A DNA stretch of 64,000 nt from Hemerocallis citrina (Eukaryota; Streptophyta; Magnoliopsida; Asparagales; Asphodelaceae): positions 51,118,565-51,182,564 of the forward strand of contig CM030366.1 of assembly GCA_017893485.1 (NCBI GenBank), read 5' to 3'. The notes under the pieces were generated by a model. That model searched no databases and was not told where the DNA came from. It worked only from the letters and a program-made list of their open reading frames with translations. The translations under genes and the position numbers were made by a program. Position 1 is the stretch's first letter. The number at the start of each line of letters is the position of its first letter. This document shows, one piece after another, positions 35,290-46,257 of this stretch.

Positions 35290-38209
35290 TTACGCATCGG
35301 CAGGCTGGGCCGCCTCCGAGAAATAGGTCGGAGAAGGTCCTAATACGGAATTGCTCGCCTGCTCGGTCAGACCGGCGCTTAGCATTAGCTTCAACCTATG
35401 GATCTCTAACTCGTTCTTTACAACAGTCCCACGCAGAAAAGACTCCGAAGCCGACCGCCCGCTTGAGGCATCCGAGATCGACCAGTTCGTCTCAACTTCC
35501 CACCAGTCCCGGTCGGCTATGGCTTTCTTCAGACGAGCGACCTCCAAGCTGAGCTCCCTAGACCTGTTCATGAAGTAATTCACTGCAGCCGTTCAGTCCT
35601 GAGGCTGTTTACGTTGGCGAGCTAGAGCACTCTCCATTGCCCCCAGCCCAGCTCGGACCCAGGAGACCTCGGCAAAACCAAGGTCGGCGCCGAGGACCTG
35701 ATGCGTCTATCAAAAAGACGAAAAAAATAACAGGTCACAAAAGAGACTAAAAAAAAGGCAAGTCATGTAGCATCGGCCAAAAAATCATCTTGTAATAGTT
35801 CAAAAAAATTTGTACTCAAAAGGCGGTGGCCGGTCCGCGTTCGGCAATTACAAAAAAAAGAAAAGGAAAATTCCTAGACTACTGTTTAGGAGGGGGACGG
35901 CACCTCTTCGTCACCTTTGTCGCCCCCGACCTCTAATCGAGCGTCCCCCTACTCCTCATCCACCACTCCGCGTGGCATCAGTAGAAGCTTCGGGTCCCAC
36001 TCATAGTGGAGATGCCCGACCTGATGGCCCAGATAGATTCGTAGGATATGCTCCCTAGCCTTGTTATAAGCCTCATCCTGCGAGGCGATCAGGTTATCCG
36101 CCAAGGCGATCGCCGCCTCCTCGCTAGCCTTCTTGCCCTTTGCCTTGAATTGTGCCAGCTCTTTCTCATGATGCTCCTTGTTGGAGACCAGCTGGGCTTG
36201 GGCGACAGCAAGGGAAACCTCCGCCACCGTCTGCTCGTCCTTCAGCTTGGTGGCTTCACAAAAATAGCGTTCGACATTCTTCTTCTGAATGACGATCTCC
36301 TTCTGCAGACACTCATGAAAGTGCTGCGCGTGTTGCATCGCCTGGCCGAGGAGGATAAAGTTAGGAGAATTCTCTGCAAAAGCTAAACCAAAATACAGAA
36401 TGAGGACTTACCAAGCGGTGGGCCTGAGCGAACCTCATATAGGACGTATCGGCCGTCTCCACCACTAGGGCCATATGATTCCGCTCAGTGGCGAGGTGCT
36501 CCACCACCTCTACCACAACCGGGCCTTCAAGGTGCATATCCCCCGCCTTGACCCCCAGTCGGGGTTATATGGCCTCAGGCCCTGCGGACCCACCATTTCT
36601 GCGGCGTCGGGTCGAAGCGACGGGAGAGGCCCCTTCGCGACCTCAGCAACCTTTTGCTACCGGAGCTCGCCTCCAGATCCTTCGCCGACCTCGATGGATG
36701 GTGATGATGCTTCTTCGCTCTCTTCGAGTTCAACTCCTTGGGCCTTGGAGTCGCTACCTGACTAGTCCCCGCCCCCGAGGCGGTCTTCTTCGCCATATCA
36801 TCCCTCCTCTTGGTGGCCAGGGCCACTACAGCATTGCGATTATCAAGCTCCTTGGCAGACATCTCCACAAAAAGAAAAAGTTAACATGTTAACGCGAAGG
36901 CAGAAAAAAAATAGAATGGAAACAAAAATATACTAGGGTTGGCCGGGCTCAGTCCGGCTCAAGCGAGGTGCAGCTCCGTGACACAAGGCCACCCAATGCT
37001 GTGACCCTCCATGATCTTGTCAACCTTCGCCCAATCCTTCTCAGTCAAGTCCCTTCGCTTCGGCAGCTTGTGGTTCGGCTTTCCAAAGTTCCAAACAGTA
37101 GGGATGTCCTAGGGCTGTTCGCTCCGGACAAAGAAATACTTCTTTTTCCACTACTTGATGGAGTCCGGATGGTCGTGCATCACCTTATTGTGTAGACGGG
37201 GCAAAAGATAGAAAATCCCCTCCTGGTCCCTAAGAGAGCTCATCCCCAGGATGGCTCGGAAGTATGCCAGCCTCGGCGTAATTCCCTTCTCCTTACAATT
37301 CAAAATAAAACACACTAAGTGTTTCCAAGAGTTGGGACAATACTGCATCGGGCTCAGCTCCCCCCAGTTCAGCACTCTCTTGATGAACGGGTGCAACGGA
37401 AGCCTCAACCCCGAGACAAAAGCATCCTCAGTGAACATGCAGAAGCTCAGTTCGAGAGTGGTGGTCGGGCAAATTCCTGGGTTCAGCACCAGCAGCTCGA
37501 ACTCCCGAGGAATGAAGTAAGCCGCCCTCAAAATAGGCAAGTAGTCCCTTGGCAGAGCACACTTCACACTGTCCATCTTGATCATGAACCGGCCCTCGTC
37601 CCTCAACAGTAATGTATAAGCCAGAAGATCCTTTATGTCATCAGGATACATCCTGATCGATCCTGGATTTTTGCCAGAGAGAAGGGGGTATGTAAACCCA
37701 GAGCCATACTCAAACTTATCCTTCTTGGCCGGACTGTCGGGCCTTATCCACTTCCTCTTCCTCCTTCGAGGGCAATCTTTCCTATCAGGGGAAGGGGTCG
37801 CTAGGGGAGGCAACGGTGGGAGGTCTGTCTCTTCTTCCCCTACCTCCTTTGCGGTCCCTCCGACCTCGCCATGGTCACTACTACTCTCAGTCCCTGGCTC
37901 GGACTCCTCCTGATCATCACCCTCCTCGACCTGCTCCTCTTCTTCGACCTGCTCCTCCTCCACAATCTCCTCTCCCTCAAGATCCCTTTCTTCGTGTCCC
38001 TCCATTGCAGGCTCCTTACCCAGCCTATGGAATTGCAGGGGCTCTACAATAAATGCTACGTCACCCTCGCCATCCGACCCTCCTTCTGATAGAACGTCCT
38101 CCTTTACTGGGCGGATGTCTCCCGACGAGAAAGATATTAAAAACGAATGAACCTCTTTCTTACCGCGACCTGAAGTACTTGCCTCGGAACCGGACTGAGA
38201 CCGCAACAT
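35290..38209 (-). pseudogene. Antisense extra gene of element F ('putative gypsy type transposon' family)
   Basis: This gene is opposite to gag-pol. The first frame starts at 38209 and reads 352 codons: an acidic, Glu-rich region (residues about 71-104), a basic PRRRKRK stretch (about 147-153, possible nuclear signal), then a conserved domain with PREFELLVLNPG, LRLPLHPFIKRVLNWGELSP and QYCPNSWKHLVCF. That pattern is typical of the family annotated in plants as putative gypsy type transposon (Transposase_28). After TAG at 37151 the frame continues to about 36960 with another stop near 37108. A T-rich gap (about 36869-36933, GTATAT...AG on the minus strand) may be an intron. Helical, Lys/Glu-rich frames follow (36868-36575, 36338-35949, 35583-35290), probably coiled coil. 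Antisense ORFs are known in Tat elements; their role is unknown. Confidence 0.75.
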
Positions 38210-38544
38210 TTTAAAGCAAAAATACTAATTTGTTTCACCGGAGTACACAAAGGTCAACGGAAAACGGTCGCCGGCGGTGCACAAGGAAATTTCTATTGTT
38301 AAGAAGTTGAAAGGAAAGTAAAAAAGTGAGGTGGGGGAGGGAGATTTATAAGCACAGGCGGGACTTCTCGAATTCCGCAAAAAGATCTGGCCATCTGATC
38401 TTCCTCATCAAGATCTAACGGCCACTAAGATCTTGATGAAATAAGCTCAGTGCGCAAAAATACCTATTTACCCTCAGCTCTGTCGACCAACGCGGCACCT
38501 CGTCGTGCAGGGTCAACTTCTCGGGTACCTTACCATTATTCACC

Positions 38545-39060
38545 GAAGTTTGTCCAAAAAGTTTCTCCCAAACTGCTTGGACATCAACGCTTGGATGTCA
38601 CCGCGAGCCCAAAAAGTTTCTCCCAAACTGCTTGGACCTCGACGCTCGGATGTCACCGCGAGCCCAAAAAGTTTCTCCCAAACTTTTTAGACCTCAACGC
38701 TCGGATATCACCGGGAGCCCAAAAAGTTTCTCCCAAACTGCTTGGACCTCGGCGCTCGGATGTCACCGCGAGCCCAAGAAGTTTCTCCCAAACTACTTGG
38801 ACCTCGATGCTCGGATGTCACCGCGAGCCCAAAAAGTTTCTCCCAAACTGCTTGGACCTCGACGCTCAGATGTCACCGCGATCCCCAAAAGTTTCTCCCA
38901 CACTGCTTGGACCTCGACTCTCGGATGTCACCACGAGCCCAGAAAGTATCTCCCAAATTGCTTGGACCTCGACGCTCGGATGTCACCGCAAGCCCCAAAA
39001 GTTTCTCCCAAACTGCTTGGAGCTCGACGCTCGAATATCACAGCGAGCCCCAAAACTATC
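38545..39060 (+). repeat. 55-bp tandem array 2 (about 9-10 units) in element F 3' region
   Basis: CCAAAAAGTTTCTCCC-type units recur at 38554, 38609, 38664, 38719, 38774, 38829, 38884, 38939, 38994 and 39049, a strict 55-bp period. Each carries TGCTTGGACCTCGACGCTCG and TGTCACCGCGAG. The monomer aligns with array 1 (GCGAGCC-AAAAAG-TTCTC, GCTT, CTCGACNCTCG). The plus-strand open frames over 38450-39330 are repeat translations. Confidence 0.92.
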
Positions 39061-39720
39061 TCCCTAACAATGAGGGCTCGGCTGACGGCCCCAGATGCTT
39101 GGCAAGAAGGACCCTTGCTCCAGACTCCTACGTCCTCTTGCTTTTCGAACAAGTGAGGGGGCTCGCCTATCGGCCCTCTACGCTCGGTCAAACGGCTTCG
39201 GGGTCGACGCTCGGATATCACCGCGAGCCCCAAAACTATCTCCCTAATAATGAGGGCTCGGCTGACGACCCCAGACGCTCGGCAAGAAGGACCCCCGCTA
39301 CAGACTCCTACGTCCCCTTGCTTTTTTAACAAGTGAGGGGGCTTGCCTACCGACCCCCCTACTCTCTCGGCTAAATGACCTCGAGGTCGAAGCTCGGATA
39401 TCACCGCGAGCCCCAAAATTATCCACCAACAATGGGGGGCTCGCCGGCCGACCCACTATGCTCATCGAGAAGGCCTCCTGCACCACGGTCTCGATGCCCC
39501 CTTCCCTTTCCAACAAGTGAACGGCTCACCTACCGACCCCCCTACTCTCTCGACCAAATGACCTCTGGGTCGACGCTCGGATATCTCTGCGGGCCCCAAA
39601 CTATTCCTCAACCAGCGATGGGCTCGTTTGCCGACCCTAGAGGCTAAGCAAGAAGAACTTGTGCGCCACGGGTCTCGATGCCCCCTTTGCTTTTCCAACC
39701 AGTAAGGGGGTTCGTCCACC
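39041..39720 (+). repeat. About 181-bp tandem array (about 3.7 units) grown from the 55-bp repeat
   Basis: Units starting GCGAGCCCCAAAA begin near 39044, 39223, 39406 and 39588. Each begins and ends with 55-bp-type sequence (GACGCTCGGATATCACCGCGAG) around about 125 bases of new sequence containing AACAAGTGAGGGGGCT. Confidence 0.85.
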
Positions 39721-39919
39721 GACCCTCGATGCTCGGCTGGCCGAGCTCCGACGACCTGCATGACTCCAAAAGGGGATCCCTTCATCCTACCCCACTGACC
39801 TCTTCTGGAAGATACGGATCCCATTGTTCGTCGTACACACCACCCCGCTCTTCCTACAGAGGCAAAAAACCACTCCTACACGGCTGGATCACCCAGCCCT
39901 CCAGGAGTGGGGGGGCTCC
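39721..39919 (+). other. Element F 3' spacer and polypurine tract
   Basis: Non-coding sequence ends in AGGAGTGGGGGGGCTCC, the G-rich polypurine tract directly before the TGATATGG start of the 3' LTR. Confidence 0.8.
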
Positions 39920-40341
39920 TGATATGGGTCAGATGACGTGGCCCCTCCTAAACCACAGGATCCCCTCAAAAGGCATTCACCCCCGATCATCAGATCTGCC
40001 ACGTTAGCCCTAAATCGTCCAAGTTCTCGCCACGGCCCTCAACTCCTTCAATAAGTAATCAATCTTTCCCCTCTAAAAACCCTAGTTACTGTTACTCTTC
40101 AGTGACTGACTAGATCGTTGGAGGGCCTGCCACCGGGACCAACCCCAGTGTTCCTTGGCCGAGTGCAGGTACATGAGACCTCTGGATCTGAGCCAAGCCT
40201 CCAGATCCGAGCCGAGCATCCGACCTCCACCTCACTCCCGTCTCGACTCCCTGGCCGTCCCCTCTAGCTGAGGGTCGGGCTTACCGTCCGTACCGAAGCT
40301 TCCACAAAAATACAAATTGAGAAGAACTCACACCTGGTGCA
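39920..40341 (+). repeat. Element F 3' LTR (422 bp, TATA segment deleted)
   Basis: It begins TGATATGGGTCAG and ends ACACCTGGTGCA. Compared with the 5' LTR it lacks about 108 bases that include the TATA box. Confidence 0.88.
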
Positions 40342-42476
40342 GCCACCCCGCAAAAACAAACCGCATCAATAACAGTGGAATATGAAATAACAATAAATAA
40401 AACATGAAAATATCAAGTGAAACTAGACTAAGTGTTAAGTGTAGGAAAAACAGAAAACAACATGCATAAAACCATGTCAAGAAAACACAATGCTATATGC
40501 TGACTCTCTAATGCACACTTGTCGGATTCTTTGCATTCCACACTACATAGGTCCGGTGCAAGCCCTTAAAGTCCTCCACTTTATAGGGTTAGATCCCTCG
40601 TTATGCAACTAATCCTACTACGGTGATAGAAAAAAGATATAGAATATTTCGCGAATAGGCATCACAACCCTCGACGTGCAAGCATCATGTAAGAATAGGT
40701 CAAAAACCAGAGAATCACCCCCTTGTCGTGTACCCCACAAATAGGCTTGCAAGGCTCTCTACGTGCAAATACACAAGGTACATTCTGTGAATAGGCTCGC
40801 CGACCCTCAACACGTGAATGCACCCTGCATGCTCCGTGAATAGGCCTGCAGACCCTCGTCATGCGAACATACAAATGTCCTCTCGGGACAGAACAACGCA
40901 CAAGTCCTGGAATGCATCCGTTGGACCTAAACCCAAAGGCATATACTTATGTTTCCTAAGTTCTATCAAATCTTCATTAGTGCCTGTCCTTAAGTTGGTT
41001 ATTATATATTAAAAAAAATACAAATCCCTCTTCTCTAGAGTTAGTGTATCCTGCCGGATTTAATTCCACAACAATAATCCCGAGACCCCACTAGTCTAAA
41101 TCCACAAAATCTCATATGCCGGTTCACAGGACTCCCACTCAACCCCTAGAGATTCACAACTCAACCATCAATACTGAATCTTTCAATAAAACTCTTAATA
41201 TCATCATTAAAAAGTTTATATAAAGGAAACTTCTTAAATCAACAAAAATCCAATTTCATTTAATATGCTCATAAAATTCCAGAATTCAAATAAAATGTTA
41301 AACCCATCAAATAACAGAAAATCAAATTTTTAAGTCGTAGAATATCACCAAAACATCAATTCTTTTGAAAACACATATAACTCACTTAATAAGGTCAAAA
41401 GAATAAAAATTAAAATTCTATTATAAATAAAATATAACTCTCTGTAAAATACTATAATCTGTAGTAAAAACATCATCTAAAACACTGGAGCAATAATCCA
41501 TAATATCGAGGAAATAACTGTTTAAAATAAACGAAGAAAACTCAACAAAACAATCCAACAAGGAAATTGATGGTCGACCGCTCAAAACAATGTAAAAGCA
41601 GAGCAGTCGACTATCAATTGGAGATTCTCAAAATAAAGGTATCACGGTCGACCGTGCAGTCGACCGTGACCTGCTATACAGCCAGGTTAGGATTTTTTTG
41701 AATGTTTCGACTGATATGTCAATAAATCTTTGTAAAATAAAAATTAAACTTCCTAAGATGCTAAAGTATAACTTGTACAGCATATATGAGTTTATAAAAC
41801 AAATCAAAATCACATCAAATCCATAAAAGAGTAATTTTTCACAAAAATATTTCAAAATCAGCAATATGTATATATGTATGATCTTACAAGTGTTTAAGCA
41901 TCAGTATAGCATTAAAATCTCATCAATTAGAAGTAGTATAATGTTCAAAAAAACTCAGTAAAAAAAACAACTAAGATTTCAATCGAAATTCCATAAAACA
42001 TCAAAATCAACTTCGACAACAGCAACATGTACATATATACATATAGGTGTATAGGTTTGTTCTAGTATCAGCTAAAGCCTCAAAAACCATCAAATAGGAG
42101 TAGTATAATGTTTAGGTTTAGTCTCACTGTTAAAACAAATCAAATCCAATCGAAAACTCTCAAAACATCAACTTTTGACAATTCTTCAAATAGTATATAT
42201 GTGTATATATATAAGAGTAGGTAAGTGTGTGTTTGCATTAGTAAACATCAAGAAACCATTGTGTATATGTAGTATATTTTTTCCAATCAACTCAGTGCCA
42301 AAACAACTAAGATCTCAAACAAAATTTCACAAAGAGCATCAAAAGCAACTTTTGACCTGCACACCTTCAGACCCGAAGACAAAGCCCCTTTCTAAACATC
42401 AAAACTTGATTTCTCTTCATTCAAAAAATCCTTCTTGCAATTCATTAAACTCATACACAATCACTTACATCATTTT
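40342..42476 (-). repeat. Solo LTR E, segment 2
   Basis: This continues E after element F. The region at about 40510-40625 (ACTACATAGGTCCGG, CCCTCGTTATG) matches G at 28070-28190, which identifies the family. The first about 24 bases (GCCACCCCGCAAAA...) match neither F nor an obvious target duplication. AT-rich sequence with no coding signal follows. A hairpin cluster with GTCGAC cores lies at 41565-41668. It is interrupted at 42476 by LTR H. Confidence 0.75.
41565..41668. repeat. Hairpin and palindrome cluster in solo LTR E
   Basis: Two 19-base arms, 41565-41583 and 41601-41619, are inverted repeats with two mismatches and a 17-base loop; both centre on GTCGAC. Downstream, CACGGTCGACCGTG (41643-41656) is a perfect 14-base palindrome followed at once by CAGTCGACCGTG. 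Confidence 0.85.
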
Positions 42477-43161
42477 TGTAACCCCTTTTTTTCACTTTTC
42501 GTATTTTTGGTGTATTTTTCTTTTCTTGTGTATTTGTACTCTCTCTTGTATTTTTCTTAACCGTATATTGAGTGGTTTCAATATATTTTTATTTTCTTTT
42601 CTCATTCTTGATTTTTGCGAGTTATTTCCGATTTCTTGGTTGTTCTTGTTCATGGTTGTTTTCGCTCTTTATTGTTATCTCGTTCTCTTTATGTGTATGT
42701 TTGGGTTCTCTTGGTGATTTGATGGTCTACCCCATTCCTAATCCTATTATTTTGATCCCTAATTGATTACCAAAGCCAAATTACCCAATCCTAGTTTGAA
42801 TCCAATTCAATTTGATCCCCATTTGTCTTATTGGATTAATCCTATTAATATTCCTAATCTACCCACAACCCAATTACCCAATAACCCAACTCATATTCTA
42901 ACCCTAATCCCCTCATGCATATATAACCCTCTCTAATCTCTCAAACCATAACCCTAACTCCTTGCACCCTACCCCGGCCTCTCTCTCTCTCCTCCGTGCT
43001 TGCGCCGCACACCCCTACCCGATGCCAGCCACCCAGACCCGACCATCCCCCTCCTCTCGGCCTGCACCTTGGCCGAGCACTCCTCATCCCGATCTCCATC
43101 CCGTCTCCGACCACCACCATACTCCATCACTTTCCCCCCCTCCGGCCATCATCCAACCCTC
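42477..43161 (+). repeat. Solo LTR H (chromovirus), left part
   Basis: It begins TGTAACCCCTT with ATTTT before it (42472-42476). ATTTT also follows the far end at 55430, a perfect 5-bp target duplication, so H is a solo LTR inserted into E. A CATATATAACCC TATA box lies at 42919-42930, followed by CCATAACCCTAAC. It stops at 43161, where truncated element I begins, and resumes at 52956. Confidence 0.88.
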
Positions 43162-44294
43162 CAAGTTTAGAGAGATACAACCACAGAGTGCACACGATGT
43201 ATCCTGGTTCGGTCCTCCCGACCTACATCCAGTCCCCAAGCAACCCACTTGAGATTTTCCACTATTCTTGAAAACGATTACAAGAATACCCTACGACATT
43301 TAGACAACAACCTTGTCCCACCCGTAGTCCTTTCTCTTAACCATAGACAGCAACCCACTCTTCCACCAAGAGTGACAAACCTGACTCTACACCCTAGAGT
43401 CCTACTCTCCAACCAAGAGGAAAATAAAAACAATAAAATTGTTTACAATCAACCTATAGCCTTGTTGTGATTGTGATTTTGTACGTGGCTATTTAATCGA
43501 CTTCTAAATTCAGTCCAAAACAAAATCAATGTTATGCTGGACTGAAAACAGAGAACCAAGACTTAGTGAGTTTTGAAAGCTTTTCTCTCTTGAATGCACA
43601 ATACTTAAACTTTCTCTCAAAAATGCTTGGAAGACTTTAAAGTTGATTCTAAGGCTATATTTATAGACTAGAATCCCTGGACGTTGTAAAAATAGTTTCT
43701 CATAACTGTTAATCAACGGATAAATAACGGATAAATGTTTGAATTCGAAAATCAGCTTTTGAAATCAGTAAACTGTCGAAATCACTTGAACAGTCGACTG
43801 GGTTACCTCTATGAGTCGACTGGTTAGAGTTTGAATAAGATCATGCAGTTTTGTATAGACCCAGTCGACTGGTTATAAATGGCAGTCGACTGGTACTCAA
43901 CAGCTGATCTAGTTCAAGCTGTTTTGACCTTTAGATTTTGTAAAAACACACAGTTATAAAAAATTATATGTGAGTGTGTGTGTGTGACAAGGTTGTACAT
44001 CAATCTAAGTCTCAACAAAGAGAAAAATTACATTTTAACAAGACACACAAATATAAGACTTTGAAGCGTTGGTCTTGACTTGAGTCTTGAGTCTTGACTC
44101 CTGAGTCTTGAGTGAAGTTTTTTTTGGCCATTGTCTTTATTTGGAGCTGTGCTTGATCATTGTTCAGCTATAGAATATTGTTTGAGGCCTTTGTGTATCA
44201 TATATGATAACTTTTGATACAACTTGCAATTATATAAAGCATAGCACAAACACATTTTGCATTGTGTTGTAATCATCAAAATCAAGAATCAACA
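43162..44294 (-). repeat. Element I 3' LTR, truncated
   Basis: It matches 51797-52955. On the minus strand it starts TGTTGATTCTTG at 44294 and should extend about 307 bases further than 43162. The missing end and about 228 bases of the neighbouring LTR H (judged against D's LTR 15826-16053) were probably lost in one deletion. It contains four GTCGAC palindromes (43791-43892) and a TG microsatellite (about 43969-43988). Confidence 0.85.
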
Positions 44295-44673
44295 TTATCT
44301 CCATTTTTGATGATGAAAACACAATAGCTGATAATAAAAGAAAATAGAAAAAAATACAAGCGTACAAGCGTTCATATGCTCCCCCTATCAGAAATACATC
44401 ATGCATATATTTTCACAAGACTTAAGGCATGCATAAATTTCAAAATTTACAAAGAGAGACTGATAGAGACTGATATTGATGTTCTCTCCCCCTTTGTCAT
44501 CAACAAAAAAGACAAAATGGGAATAAAGAATATGTCACACAAACAAAATAACACAAAGAAATTAATTCATAACAACTAAATCTTTAGTTCAAAACTAGTA
44601 CAAAATAACAAAATGCAATAAGAAGTAAAAAAAAAAATAGAAAAAAAACATAAAAATAAAAATAAAAAACTCA
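44295..44673 (-). other. Element I 3' untranslated region with multiple polypurine tracts
   Basis: On the minus strand AAAAATGGAGATAA abuts the 3' LTR. Upstream are two further purine tracts, AGGGGGAGCAT (about 44382-44393) and AAAGGGGGAGAG (about 44486-44497), the latter following TTTTTGTTGATGACA. Several polypurine-like copies are a Sirevirus feature. Confidence 0.7.
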
Positions 44674-45714
44674 TTAGTCTTCGTCTTCGTCATCTTCGTC
44701 ATCTTGAGATGGAGGAGGAAATTGTGCAGTGAACAAATGAGTAAGATGGAAAATTTGGGATTCAAGAGCATCTTGACGATCTATGAGATAATTAACAGCA
44801 TTATAAATACTGCGTGGATCATCAAAATTTGCTCGGGGGCGATAAGAACTAGAAGTTGAAGATGGTCGAGCTGAAGTGGCTAAAGAAACTTGGGTTTGAG
44901 GGGAAGTCCTGGTGGTAGACCTAGGTGGAGAGACAAGAAGCTTCATGCGTGCTAAACTTGCACGATCAAAGCATTCATAGTGCTTGACAACATTTGTCTC
45001 TGAGTCTAGATCGACATCGTAAGCACAAAAGACACGAGTCAGTAGGGCACCAAAGGAAAGAAAAGTGGAATGAGACTTATGAAGTCGAGGAAAAATAATA
45101 CGACCCCAATTGAGATTGATTTTACCAAAAATTGTATAGATAGCTTGTTGTAATTCCATGGAATACTGATCATAACACCCTGTTTTAGGGATGATATTAT
45201 ATGATAGTATCCGTGCAACAAGTTTTGCAATAGGGATAATGGATTTATTTGTCATAGGGGGTCCATGATTGGGCAAATAAATTTTAGATAAGATGGAGGC
45301 ATCGTCCATCATGATTTCTCCTAAATCAAGTCCCTCATCGTCTATACCCATAATCAGATTAATTCTCTCGGATGTGAGTTTCATCTTCTTATTTTTGACA
45401 GAAGAATAAGTTATTACTTATCCATCATCCGATTGAACAACCCTCATATTTGTATAAAACAAGTAAATAAGTTGAGGGTAGTAATAGGGTTGATTTTCTA
45501 GAGACAAGAAATCATAAAGACTGCAATGTTGAAATAATGACACAAGGTTAAATCTATCAAGATCCGAAAAGTTAACAAATCTACCTGGAAAGATAACCAA
45601 AGAACAAATGATAAACCATTTTTCTACTAGATCTGGACTTCTAAGATACTGAGTGTAGTCTTTAGAAGAAGAACCCTCATCAATGTGAGAGATTTTAGAT
45701 CTCTTGGGTGCCAT
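44674..45714 (-). pseudogene. Element I extra ORF after pol ('putative plant transposon protein' type)
   Basis: About 347 codons with the start at 45714 (MAPKRSK) and one in-frame TAA at 45418-45420; both halves share the frame. The N-terminus is basic. The middle has RFVNFSDLDRFNL, YYPQLIYLFYTNM, LIMGIDDEGLDL, ILSYNIIPKTG and FGKINLNWGRIIFPRL, a pattern I associate with the 'putative plant transposon protein' domain common in plant genomes. The end is Ser/Thr-rich, then a predicted helix (YLIDRQDALESQIFHLTHLF) and an acidic DDEDDEDED tail. It sits where Sireviruses may carry an envelope-like gene, but I see no signal peptide or clear membrane segment. Function unknown. Confidence 0.65.
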
Positions 45715-45762
45715 ACTATGAATGAAAAAGATAGATGAAAATATACCAACATGAAGATGCAC

Positions 45763-46257
45763 AGAATCAGCAGCAAGAGAACTTGAAAATGACTAGAAGG
45801 CACTGGATAAGATCCTCTCAAGACGGCAGCAGCACTAGCAGTCGACTTCTTTTCTCTTCTCTTCTTCACTTCTTCTCTAGATCTGGGTAAAATTTGGGTA
45901 AAAGTGAAAAAGAAGGAGGGGTAGAGTTTTAGGGTTTTACCTATGATAGCTACGGCTGTGATCAAGGGAAAAAGGAATCAACGGCTGAGAATGGTCAAAG
46001 ACGAGTACAAAGATGAATAGGCATCTCAAAAACTGTGTGACGATCTGAATCGAAAAAAAAAAATTCGTGACAGTCGACTGGCATTTGTAGGCAGTCGACT
46101 TAGTCGAGAGTAAAAAAAATTTGAACATATTGTTAACACAACTGGTCTGTCGACTGGTTTAGAATCGCAGTCGACTGTCCAGAGTAAAAAAAATATAGAA
46201 AACAATTCGTGGAAGTCGACTCAACAACTTGTGTAAGTCGACTTACAAAAAGAAAAT
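45763..46257 (-). other. Element I spacer between RNase H and extra ORF
   Basis: Non-coding. It holds six AGTCGACT-type palindromes between 46071 and 46244 and an A-rich run; no ORF is supported. Confidence 0.7.

Larger units (their letters stand above)
11795..40341 (+). mobile_element. Element F: Tat-lineage Ty3/gypsy retrotransposon (host of D and G)
   Basis: It is bounded by LTRs starting TGATATGGGTCAG (11795-12324 and 39920-40341). Without the insertions D and G it is about 13.3 kb. The order is LTR, TGGCGCC-type primer site, gag, PR-RT-RH, second RNase H, integrase, then a 7-kb 3' region with tandem arrays and an antisense gene, a G-rich polypurine tract, and LTR. This layout (extra archaeal-type RNase H, antisense extra ORF, repeat-rich 3' region) is known for Tat/Ogre/Retand elements. 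The codon use is GC-rich compared with its AT-rich neighbours. I do not find a clean target duplication: ATAAT precedes it and GCCAC follows. Confidence 0.9.

Noticed and set aside
38450..39330. Long plus-strand open frames of repetitive protein over the 55-bp and 181-bp arrays
   Set aside because: They follow the tandem repeat exactly in all three frames; long repeats without stops give such frames with no coding signal.
42175..42717. 180-codon plus-strand open frame across the E/H junction
   Set aside because: It crosses the insertion boundary at 42476/42477 and is Phe/Leu-rich AT-biased sequence; it cannot be one gene.
44674..45714. Envelope gene of a retrovirus-like element
   Set aside because: The position fits, but there is no signal peptide, transmembrane segment or cleavage site; the sequence resembles a plant transposon-associated domain.
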